This document shows, in pieces, positions 12,701 to 21,423 of a stretch of 24,787 nucleotides of DNA (its first letter is position 1; every line of letters begins with the position of its first letter). Below the pieces are notes generated by a model. That model was not told the DNA's origin. It searched no databases and was given only the letters and a program-made list of their open reading frames with translations. The stretch covers positions 1-24,787 of the forward strand of contig JADGJL010000337.1 of assembly GCA_027600665.1 (NCBI GenBank). The letters are read 5' to 3'. Source of the stretch: Irineochytrium annulatum (lineage: Eukaryota > Chytridiomycota > Chytridiomycetes > Chytridiales > Chytridiaceae). Position numbers and translations under genes: made by a program.

Positions 12701-14750
12701 ATAAACATGGCAGACAGGCTGCACATGATCAGTCTTGGACAGGGCCAAGGGCCAATTGCAGAAGAGTTGATACGGCAAGCGAGTACAAGCGGGGATTGGT
12801 TATTCCTGCAAAATTGTCACTTGGCTGCATCTTGGATGCCACGGCTCGAACAGATTATCCAGGACTTCTCATTGCCGGAAAGCGAAGTCAATCCAAACTT
12901 CCGGTTGATACTTTCGTCAATGCCCTCGAAGGTTTTCCCGATTTCCATCTTGCAGAATGGTGTAAAGGTGACAAACGAGCCGCCGAAAGGTCTTCGAGCC
13001 AACATCGCCCGGAGTTTCGCCGACGTGCCCGTGGAACTATTCGACGAGCATCCACCGCAAGGAGTGCGATTTAAGAAGCTCCTGTTCGGCGTCTGCTTCT
13101 TCAACGCAATAATTCACGAGCGAAAGAAGTTCGGACCTCTCGGGTGGAACATCCTCTACGATTGGTCGAACTCCGACCTCGAAGTCTCTATGACGATCCT
13201 GAAAAACAGCCTCCTCGAGTCAAAGTCTATCGCGTGGGACGCGTTACTATACCTTACCGGCGAGATCACGTTCGGCGGCCGTGTGACGGACGACTGGGAT
13301 CGCAGAACCTTAAAGTCGATCCTGGCTAGGTTCTACACTCCGCAAATTCTGGACGACGCTTACCGCTTCTCGGCCTCGGGTGTATATTTCGCGCCTCCCG
13401 ACGGGGATATTGGCTCTTTCCGGTACTACATTGAAAGCCTACCATTCACCGAAGAACCTTCCATCTTCGGCATGCACGAGAACGCAAATATCAGCTATCA
13501 GATGTACGAGACGCGGCGGCTTATCCGGACCGTTCTGGACGTGCAACCCCGCATTGCATCATCGGGACTGGGCATATCATCGGAAGATATGGTGGCCAAC
13601 GTTGCGACTGCCATCCTGGATAGGTGGCCCGAGCCCCTTACGTTAGATTTGACCGGCGTTAATGACAACGCCATTCGGCCGGATACGCAGACAAATATAA
13701 CGATTATGAACATGTTCAAAAAGGATGCCTCCGGCCGCATTATCAACTCGCTGAGCACGGTTGTGTGCCAAGAAGCCGTTCGCTTTAATCGCTTGCTCTC
13801 CGTTGTAAAGATGTCGCTGGAAAACCTCGTGAAGGCGTTGAAGGGACTAGTGGTGATGAGTTCAGATTTGGAGCTCGTTTTCAAAAGCCTCTTGAACAAC
13901 GAGGTTGGTAAAACGTTCATCCTACTACTGGATGCTAACAAACTTTAAGATCCCGCTTAGCTGGATGAACGTCGCCTACCCATCGCTAAAGCCGCTGGGA
14001 TCGTGGGTCAAAGATCTGCACTTGAGGATTGAGTTTCTTGAGCACTGGATCGAAAAGGGGCAGCCGCCATGCTTCTGGCTCCCCGGATTCTTCTTTCCGC
14101 AGGGTTCGTTGTCGCATAACCGATCATGCTATGGATTCTAACCAATGTACATTAACAGGGTTCTTGACCGGCGTCCTACAAAACCACTCTCGGAAGTACA
14201 ACGTCCCGATTGACAGTCTCGTATTCGCCTACAAGGTTTCCGACTACGAAGAGGACGACCCGAGGATCGCCAAGGACCCCTGCGTCGTCCAGGTCGACGC
14301 CGACGCCGACAGGGCCTTGATGGACAGCCCCGGGGAGGATCTCGCTGTCACGTACCCGGCGGTGGATGGAGTCTTAATACGCGGGCTATACATTGAGGGC
14401 GCGAGATGGGATAGAGAGAAGCGTCTGTTGCAGGAATCATATGCGATGGAGATGTTTTCGGTATGTTCTTTTTTCTTGTTTTCTTCGTGTGAAATCAAGA
14501 GAAAGAGAGAAATCCTAATGTTATTTTATAACAGACGATGCCCTTGCTGCGATTTATCCCAACGCAGAAGCCGCAAGCAAACCCTGAGCTGTACGTTTGC
14601 CCCCTGTACAAAACTTCCGCGAGAGCCGGGACCCTTTCGACGACAGGCCACTCAACGAACTTTGTCGTTTCCGTGAACCTGCCTTCAGATAAACCGTCCG
14701 ATTTCTGGATATCAATGGGAGCTGCATTGCTTTGTCAATTGAATGAGTAA
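794..14750 (+). CDS. DNAH6-like: Axonemal dynein heavy chain, inner-arm, DNAH6-like (nine exons)
   Basis: Motor subunit of a ciliary inner dynein arm, which uses ATP to slide axonemal microtubules. Exons: 794-2011, 2072-4067, 4107-4662, 4705-6737, 6785-9345, 9392-13903, 13950-14103, 14159-14460, 14535-14750. These total 13548 nt, or about 4515 residues, somewhat longer than animal DNAH6. All joins are GT...AG and rebuild conserved text, such as PDYGLIAEI across intron 4 and RQPRGNALL across intron 5. Order: tail; linker region (about residues 1200-1750); AAA1 GPAGTGKT near 1806 with Walker [12 protein letters not shown]2 GPTGGGKT near 2087; AAA3 GNTGVGKS near 2445 with [11 protein letters not shown]4 GVGGTGKQS near 2797; stalk coiled coils about 3036-3143 and 3246-3344 around the microtubule-binding tip; AAA5, AAA6 and the C-terminal domain ending ALLCQLNE. 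The AAA4-stalk text resembles DNAH6 more than DNAH1 or DNAH3/7/12, judged from memory. The start is uncertain: ATG 794 is the first ATG after an in-frame TGA at 788, but 768 is an alternative. Confidence 0.93.
6350..6373 (+). other. AAA1 P-loop (Walker A) of the dynein motor
   Basis: These bases encode GPAGTGKT, the nucleotide-binding loop of AAA1, the main ATPase site that drives the power stroke in all dyneins. The matching Walker B motif (CCFDEFNR) lies about 130 bases downstream, and its catalytic Asp-Glu pair is intact. The motor is therefore predicted to be catalytically competent. Confidence 0.95.
10133..11060 (+). other. Dynein stalk: two coiled-coil arms and microtubule-binding tip
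   Basis: The region encodes a heptad-rich helix starting [12 protein letters not shown] and ending near [11 protein letters not shown] compact tip follows ([13 protein letters not shown]... to ...[15 protein letters not shown]). A second helix ([10 protein letters not shown]... to about [12 protein letters not shown]) runs back antiparallel. This is the stalk that separates AAA4 from AAA5 in all dyneins and carries microtubule binding at its tip. No insertion or break is visible. Confidence 0.88.
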
Positions 14751-14812
14751 TTTGTTTAGTCGGATTTCTGGATATGGTCGGAAGATGCATTGCTTTGCCA
14801 ATTGATGAGTAA
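14697..14812 (+). repeat. Imperfect tandem duplication of the dynein stop-codon region
   Basis: Bases 14697-14750, the last 18 codons including the TAA, are repeated at 14760-14812 with an offset of 63. The copies share CGGATTTCTGGATAT-like and TGCATTGCTTTG blocks and both end in GAGTAA. Copy 2 differs at about ten positions in the middle and lacks one base near its end (TTGAATGAG against TTGATGAG), so its terminal TAA is out of the coding frame. It sits in the 3' UTR directly after TTTGTTTAG, a sequence that could act as a splice acceptor. Confidence 0.85.
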
Positions 14813-15621
14813 ATTTTCTTTTGCTGTAGATATTTGCTGTGTTCATCATAGATCATATGCATGATTGTAGACTTGCATTAGACACAATAAAGGCATAAAT
14901 ATACAATTTAAGGCAACTCTTCATACGAAACAAACGGTTATGTCGCGGACTTTCAACAAATCGTACTCCCACACCTCAGTGAACACACTCGCGTGCTCCG
15001 GCCACGGTCGAGATTGGTTTGCAAGAAATGAAATCTCGGTGCTATCATGCCTGCTAACATGTCACATGGACTTATCAGGGAAAGACAAGCACCTTTTTTT
15101 ATTTATTTAGACGCCCTTCGTTATTTAATTGTGAGGGGAGATGGGTAGTTTCCCAGAAAACGGTTAAAAGGAAAAGAAGCAAGGAGCAAAGAAATAATAA
15201 GAGAGAAGAATGAGTGCCCTCTGAACAGTGACCCCCCTTCTCCGCCCAACATAAACGCATGCATTTTGATCCAGTACAAGGTGAATAGTGTGAAGAGATA
15301 ACAAGAGAATAGCAGAGGGAATGAACATCTAGAGGTCGCGGCAGAGAAAATAGTGTTTCGTTTCGAAACAAGTGGCCAACGAGCGGGATTAAAGAAAGAG
15401 TAAATATAAAAAAGAAAGCAACCACGACCAGAGGAACTCAGCCCGGTTAAGTATGTGCATCAACCTCGAAAGTAAAAATGAAGAGATAAAAGATAATAAC
15501 AGACATATCATCACCTCACCCGCCTTTCCTACCCCCCCCGCTGTAACTTTAGAATACCAATTCCTATGGCGTCCAATCTCGTTCCCCGCGCTACACTTCA
15601 CCACAGCCGTCTACACCCATT
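14751..15621. other. Convergent 3' intergenic interval between dynein and LAMMER kinase
   Basis: Both flanking genes end here. Apart from the duplicated dynein tail and the AATAAA, no gene is supported. The plus strand is strongly purine-rich around 15165-15215 and again around 15385-15420, so the minus strand is pyrimidine-rich. A short inverted repeat, GTTTCG-TTT-CGAAAC, lies near 15354-15368. Minus-strand ORFs of 70-108 codons here are low in complexity (Leu/Ser/Phe-rich from the pyrimidine tracts) and look like chance. No clear AATAAA was seen for the minus-strand kinase. Confidence 0.5.
14886..14891 (+). terminator. Likely polyadenylation signal of the dynein gene
   Basis: A perfect AATAAA lies about 135 bases after the dynein stop in an AT-rich stretch. 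It is the only such hexamer I noticed in the plausible 3' UTR. The cleavage site would be expected 10-30 bases further on. Confidence 0.5.
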
Positions 15622-18600
15622 CTACCGCTCCTGCCTCCCCCCCTCCCCAACCCTAAAGAACGGGTGCTGGAGCGCCTGCTGGGCCGTGATCCGCTGCCTG
15701 GGATCAAACGTAAGCAGCCTGCCCACCAGGTCCTGGAACTCGCGCGTGAGCTCATCGTACGGACGGATGAGGTTCGGGAGGTCCTGCATATTCCGGACAT
15801 ACTTTCGCGAGTTCTTTGCCGTGTCAGGCTGAGGCCAGTCCAGCTGGCCGTTCCGGAAGAACTTTGCGCCAGGCTTGTCGGGACTAATAAAACGGAAGGG
15901 AATTAGTTCGGAAAGGAATCAGGTGGAGAAGCAAAACCGAACTAATTAGCCACGGCTACGTGGCGTGAATACTTACTGGCAATCGCGAACCATGTGATCA
16001 GGGAACTTCCCCAAGACGGCTTCCATCATCGCAAGATGCTCGAGGCTGGCAAGAAATTCATTAGTGACTAACCTCGGAATTGTAATGCAAAAGGCTCCCA
16101 ACACTCACTTATCATGCGTCTGGAACAAAGCGTCGCCCGTAAAGAACTCGACGAGAATGCACCCAACGCTCCACATGTCACACGGGTAACTCCACCCGAG
16201 CCCCAAAATAATCTCCGGCGCCCTATAATGCCTCGTACTGACGACGCTGCTGTGGTAGTCGTTGCAAAAGATCGCGCTCCCGAAGTCAATAAGCCTAATC
16301 CTCGTGCTCAATAGCTCCCTCCGAACCCTCGCGGCCTCGGCACTGTTCTTCGCGCACCGTACCGGCACATTATTGCACTCGTTCCGCTCTAGCATCAGGT
16401 TCTCTGGCTTCAAGTCAGTGTGGATCAGTCCCAGCTCGTGGAGGAACTGCACAGCCTCAATGATTTGCCTTGCGAAACTCTGGATCTGCGTGGCCGGGAA
16501 TGGCGCAAAGCCGCCATCTTTCAAGAAATCGAAGACGGACTGCGCGAGGAGTTCGAACACCATACAGACGTGGTTCCGGTGGTCAAAGACCTCGACGAGG
16601 TGGATGCATCGCTTCCGGTTCTCGGGGTCGTACTTCCGAAGCGTCTGAAGGACCTTAATCTCAACCTTCGACGCGTCCCGGTACTTCGGCACAGCGCGGA
16701 TGATCTTAATCGCGACACGTTGTTGTTTCGTCCGATCGTATGCTTCGATAACCTTTCCGAAGGTACCCTGACCAAGAAGACGAAGAATTTTGTCTGTACA
16801 ACAATGATGTAAGCCCCAATTCGAGCATTAGTTTAACAAACGAAAACGACATACATCTGGCGCTCAAATCCTCGCCGACATTCACAATGTAATGGCCTTC
16901 AGCGTCATCGCACGACGGCGGCAGCGGCTGCTGCTGCGCATTCTGACCTTCCCAATAACCAGTCGCCACATCCTTCCTCTTCCCAGCCGCTACCTTCCTC
17001 CTCTTACTCGCCGGCGCCGGCAAAAGCCGCACCTCCACATCCGGGCTCCCCGTCAAATCAATCACCTCCGTGCACTTGCCCAGGTTAGGGGCGGGCGGCG
17101 CATGCTGGTAGTACGCCTGCGCCGCTGCGTTGCTGTAAGGTGGAGCAGCGGGCGCGGCGGCTGCGGTCGCGGCGGCCGCCTGCCTCGCCGCCGCCTCCTG
17201 TTGCCGTGCCAGCGCCATCTTCCTTTGCAGCCGCGTGTTCATCGACGGCGGCGCCTGCGCGATAACGCTCTCATAAGCGCCCGCCGCTCGCAGCGGCGTC
17301 CGCGGCGGCGGGGCCTGTTGAACGACCACTTGCTGCTGCTGCGCCGGCATCTGCTGTACCGGCGTGATCGCAGGAGCAGCAGCCTGCTGCTTTTGCGGCG
17401 CGGGGGCGTAGATCTGGACGGGTTGATGCTGAAGTGCCTGGGCCGATTGCGGGTGTGGGACGTGGTGCTGTTGCGGCGAGGGGACGGCGGGGTGCGGAAG
17501 CGCCGGCGGCGGGAAGATGAAGTCCTGATGTCTCCCCGGCGGCCCCGGCGCGGCGGATCTTGGGAACTCGTCCGCAGCGATGAAGCTCGAGTTCACGGGC
17601 GTAAGGGGGGTCTGGCTATGGGAGGGGCCCTGGTAGGGACTCGCACCAACGTGGTGATGACCGGGATGGTGCGGGTAGTAGTGATGGTGCGGGGAGGCCG
17701 GAGGCGGCATTGCCGCAGTCGAGGTGCAGATGCTCAAGGAAGGACCTGCAGCGTACGACGGCAGACCGCCACCGGCCGTGACGGACGGGGCTAAGGTCGT
17801 CGAGGTCGCCTGTGGGCGAAGAGGCGTCCGTGACATCGGAGGTGGGCACAGATTCGGCTGAGCAGGGGCATTCCGATACTCAGCCGCGGATGAGGTCGGG
17901 ACGTAAAAGTGGCGGGCAGACGAAACCGTCGTTGTTGTGGTCGTTGTGGTCCGTTGTTGCTGTTGCTGCAGCTGGTACGAAGACGGCGGGGGAAGTTGCG
18001 CGGGGTAAGCGTACGGGGAGTAGAGGTGGGCATGACCGGAGCCCGAGGGCGGGAAGACGGGCGAATACACCGTCGAGTTTGGTGAGTGAGTAGGATCATG
18101 GGCTATGGCGGAGGTCGGGGAATGCTATGTAACAGCGCGTCAATAAAGAACTCCGCAGATTGACCAAAACCAGCTTACCTGGTATTGCTTCACGCCGTAG
18201 TCGAAAGCCTGCAGCGGCGCAGGGTGCGGCGCATGATGCGGGTGCTTCAACTGATAGTCCTGCTGCTGCTCAACCTCCCCATTCGGCACCAATTCCCTCG
18301 CACTCCTCGGCGGCGACACCGAAAGCACCTCGATCGGATCGTTCCACGTCCCGCTACCAACCGTGTTCGGCAAGCTCGGCGCCGCCCGGTAGTCGCACTT
18401 CACGTCCTCCTCCCGTGACCTCTTCTTCCCGCTCATCGGGGCACCTCGGTACCCGTACGTACCCGAACCGCTCGCATCGTATCCAAACGCCGACGTCGAC
18501 CCATACATCGTCAACGACGAACCCGACGCCTGCATCTGCACCCCCTGCGACTGCCCCTGCGACCCCGCCCCGACGTGTTGCACCTGCCCCTGCGGCACCA

Positions 18601-19887
18601 CCGCACCGGCCTGTCCCTGGCCAGCCTGCTGCGTCTCCCCGTAGCTCGGCGAGTTCGAGTTCGACAGGCTCGCAGAGCTTGGCGGTTGAAGGTCGTGATT
18701 TAAGCTAGAGGTCGAGTACGTATTACTGGGCCGCCGTAGGCAATCTATCGAGAGACTCGAGTGCGCGGACGCCGGAGGCGGGTGTGGTGGAGACGGGTAC
18801 TTCGGGTTACCGGCTGACGCGGGTGCGGTGAGGAGATCGACGATGGCGGGGATGTAAGAAGCATTAGCAGCAGAGGACGAGGGAGGGCCTTCGATGGCCA
18901 ACCGAGGGCCACAAGCGGACGGGTCGACGTAAGATGACGACGCATGAGTGAGGTGGGGGTTGTATTTCCGGGACTGTGACGCGTATACCGGCTGAGGTGG
19001 CGGCGGAGTTCGCTGCTGGAACGTTCCTGGTTGAAATACAACGTGATGTGTATACATATTTGCGGAGGAGGAGGTAGTGGGGGAGGCGGGAACTGCGTAG
19101 CCGTAGGCGTCGCGGGTGTAGTGAACGGGCGTCGGAGGGTTGACGTACGCTTGTGACCGGTCAGCATAAGCGCGTTGCGAAGACGACGTGGCAGAGTCGG
19201 TACTGTGTTGCTGCTAAAATCAAAGTCAGAATATTACAACCACGAGAAATGATGTGCGAGCGGGAACGGCAGAATGCCTGAGTCGCGACAGGACAAGGAC
19301 ACGCTATGTGAAGCTTTTACTCGTGGGAAATTTGCCCAGTCCGACAATCGCCCCATGAGCTGCGCCAGTTTCACGCGACATCCATCACCATATCCAGTCC
19401 GCTTCCCTACATTGTGTGCTCTCCTACCAACCTGGTGGCCGTAAGAGTGCGCGAGTAGATACGGTCCCAAGTTTTGTCCATGATGCAAATGATGATGCGC
19501 CTGCCCCTGCGCTTGCTGTCCCTGTCCCTGCGGTCCAGCTCCCGGCCACCACGGGAACATGCTCGGCGTCCCCGGAGCCGTCACAACAGGGCTTGAGACC
19601 GCCGACGCAGACAACGACGGGTGGGACAAATACGCCTCCTGGCTGTAGCTCTGCTGATGGTGCTCATAATACTGATGCTGCTGCGAGTACGGCTCATGGT
19701 GCAGCCGGTGAGAGTGCGGCGGTCCACCGACCGCACTGTTGCCTCCTCCTCCACCCGTTGCGGCGGCGACGGCGTTCAGATCCAGACGGTTGTCCACAAT
19801 GACGGACCGTGTCGACACGACGCCCGGAAGATCCCGCCGTGGGCCACCGCCGGCGTGCTCGGAGGCGGAAGGGGCCGTCAGCAGCAT
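15622..19887 (-). CDS. LAMMER (CLK-family) dual-specificity protein kinase with long disordered N-terminus
   Basis: LAMMER kinases phosphorylate SR splicing factors and act in the nucleus. Exons in transcript order: 19887-19432, 19213-18179, 18124-16855, 16793-16109, 16045-15977, 15883-15622, about 1258 residues. The kinase domain begins near residue 915. It has YKILRLLGQGTFGKV (P-loop about 928-935), VAIK (Lys about 950), HTDLKPEN (catalytic Asp about 1047), DFGSA (about 1090), STRHYRAPE, and the LAMMER signature as EHLAMMEA (about 1151-1158), which is split from its preceding codon by an intron. The first ~900 residues are rich in Pro, Gln, His, Ser and Ala, with a polyQ and an eight-Thr run and two basic clusters (GKKRSREED; SKRRKVAAGKRK) that could be nuclear signals. 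ATG 19887 is the first in-frame Met. The frame is also open upstream to 20226 with coding-like text, so an extra 5' exon is possible. The 218-nt first intron is the least certain join. Confidence 0.88.
16003..16042 (-). other. LAMMER signature motif of the kinase
   Basis: Read on the minus strand, this stretch encodes EHLAMMEAVLGKF, the subdomain X signature that defines LAMMER/CLK kinases (canonical EHLAMMER). The terminal Arg is replaced by Ala. The motif assigns the gene to CLK rather than to DYRK or SRPK, and HTDLKPEN and DFGSA support this. Confidence 0.9.
17051..17065 (-). other. SUMO-interaction-like motif in the kinase N-terminus
   Basis: The minus strand encodes VIDLT, followed by GSPDVEV, a hydrophobic core plus Asp, Ser and acidic residues. 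This is the classic SIM pattern. A basic nuclear-signal-like cluster (SKRRK) follows about 13 residues later. Similar cores occur at about 18831-18848 (AIVDLLT) and 18318-18332 (IEVLS), and in the open upstream frame near 20150-20163 (AVIDLP). The assignment is by pattern only. Confidence 0.4.
17925..17975 (-). repeat. polyQ/polyT-coding trinucleotide tract in the LAMMER kinase
   Basis: The minus strand encodes QLQQQQQR followed by eight consecutive Thr codons, and the plus strand shows a GTTGTTGTGGTCGTTGTGG-type repeat. Codons within each run are mixed (CAA/CAG; ACC/ACA/ACG). The residues therefore look maintained at the protein level rather than by a pure microsatellite. Confidence 0.7.
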
Positions 19888-21423
19888 CTTTGTCGGAACC
19901 CCGTGAGCAGCGGAGGTGAGCGGGAGCTCCCCGTTCCCTGTCCTGTCCGTCAGGCCCTCTCTCCCTGCTGCTCCTGGTTGGGCTGCTTCACAGAGGGTCA
20001 AAGGTTGCGGAGGCTGCGGAGGCGGGGTGTGCCGGCGCTGAGGCCGTTGAAGCTGATGTTGGATCGGGGGGTTGTTCAATCTCTCGGGTATCGGGCGCTC
20101 GTACGGTGGGAGTGCCTCCCAGTCGGCGGTCGAGGGCTGACGAGTTGGCAGGTCGATGACGGCCTCGTTCGTCGATCGACCTTTGAAAGGTATATACTGA
20201 CTGGGCGAGGCAGGTCTCCTGCGACCCTATTCGAATAGTCTCCTATTCGAATTTTGCCCTGGTCCCCCACTGCGTTTCCCTTTTCGTTTCTCACTGTACA
20301 GTCAGCAAAATCTCGACCAATGAGCGCGGTGATACTGGGCCGGGACAACGGTGTCGATGGAGCCGGAGCTACGGCACCGACGGCTGGATGATGCACAGGG
20401 GCCAAATGGGAACCGAGCGAGCGGACTCTTCTCTTTGCACTCCCCACTCCTAGCACCACATCCCCTGTGTGTCGCGCGTGCTTTTTTACTATCAACTTTG
20501 CTTCTTTGGCTTGCGCAGTGAAAAACGTAAGGGGCGGAAGAAGTCGCATTTGCAAGTCGCCAGCATGGTCTGTGTGAAGTTTCGGTTCCCCTGCCCACAC
20601 ACACGGCATCACACCCGTTATCAGATGCCGAGATGGCTGGTGATGTGCTCCGGCCGCTATCTTAATATTTTGAACGACCTGCCCGGAATCCTTAGGGCTT
20701 CTGACGATGCCGTACAGATCACATGATGAGCGGCGAACGACCTTGAGACGGTCTGGACAGGTTGTTGTGTGGTCACATTGAAGAGCAAGGAGGGTAGCGT
20801 TGACTTTAGAAGGGTTTGCAAGACTTATTGCGTGTTTCTGGGAGGCGGTGGATATGAAAGCACAAAAAGCTTAGCACTACTTACGCGAGCTCGCTTTTCA
20901 CCTATGGACATTGCGCGAGGAGGGCGTGGACGTTGCAGACTTACGTGTGGTCTATCTGTTGTGCGGCGTCTCGCAACTGACGTCGTGATGCGAGTTTACG
21001 TCTCTGGACCCGGAAGAAGAATGCCTGGCCGCCGTTGCCCGTCAAGGTTGTCGTGTTCACATCACCTCTAAGTCGGTTACAACCCATACTATCCCAGTTA
21101 AATGCGTTTGCTGCAGCAGACTTGACAGTATCGCAGCAAGATCGCTGCATCCAGATATTCACCGCTTCCGGCGTATTCTTTTGGGATGGAGGCTGCACGA
21201 CTCTTTGCTCGACGCCTCTGTTCTTATCGACATGCCGCGCGCGACACTGCAACTCATTCTCGTCTGCCGGCTCCCGCTCCTTGCCCGTGTTAACGTCCCC
21301 AACGGCACATCCACAAAGAAGGTGCAGTACTGACGGCTGACATGGCGACAGCAGAAAGTTCGTGTCCACGCCGCGTTGCCGAAAAGTCCTTCCGATTTTT
21401 AAGAGAAGTTTTTGCAAGAAGCG
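19888..21423. promoter_or_regulatory. Divergent upstream interval between LAMMER kinase and ERI1-like gene
   Basis: About 1.5 kb separates the two divergent starts. Bases 19888-20226 are open in the kinase frame and may be its 5' coding part (see the kinase entry). Further right are a TATATA string at about 20191-20196, the TTCGAA palindromes at 20227-20253, and a CCAAT box at 20317-20321. The rest, about 20330-21400, holds only mutually overlapping ORFs of up to about 180 codons with no recognisable domain, and I do not call them genes. A stop (TAA) at 21400 precedes the ERI1-like ATG in its frame. Confidence 0.4.
20227..20253. repeat. Paired TTCGAA-centred palindromes
   Basis: CTATTCGAATAG (20227-20238) is a perfect 12-bp palindrome. 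Sixteen bases on, the same core recurs as CTATTCGAATT (20243-20253). The pair sits between a CCAAT box and the LAMMER kinase. Repeated palindromes at this spacing would suit a dimeric transcription factor, which is inference. Confidence 0.6.

Noticed and set aside
15354..15368. GTTTCG-TTT-CGAAAC inverted repeat as a possible hairpin terminator
   Set aside because: The stem is only 6 bp with a 3-base loop, and hairpin termination is not the mechanism of eukaryotic mRNA 3' ends. It is likely chance.
15099..15425. Leu/Ser/Phe-rich minus-strand ORF downstream of the LAMMER kinase, resembling a membrane protein
   Set aside because: The hydrophobic appearance comes from pyrimidine tracts. There is no family resemblance, and it lies in the expected 3' flank of two convergent genes.
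16892..17794. 300-codon plus-strand frame rich in Arg
   Set aside because: It is the complement of the Pro/Gln/Ala-rich LAMMER kinase exon. Low-complexity GC-rich coding DNA commonly leaves the opposite strand open.
18160..18708. 182-codon plus-strand Ser/Pro/Thr-rich frame
   Set aside because: It is a shadow of the kinase exon 19213-18179, whose frame connects at both ends through splice sites to the kinase domain.
20076..20612. 178-codon minus-strand frame upstream of the LAMMER kinase
   Set aside because: It is in a different frame from the kinase, has no domain, overlaps a second ORF of similar quality, and has no clear splice link to downstream exons. It may contain 5' UTR.
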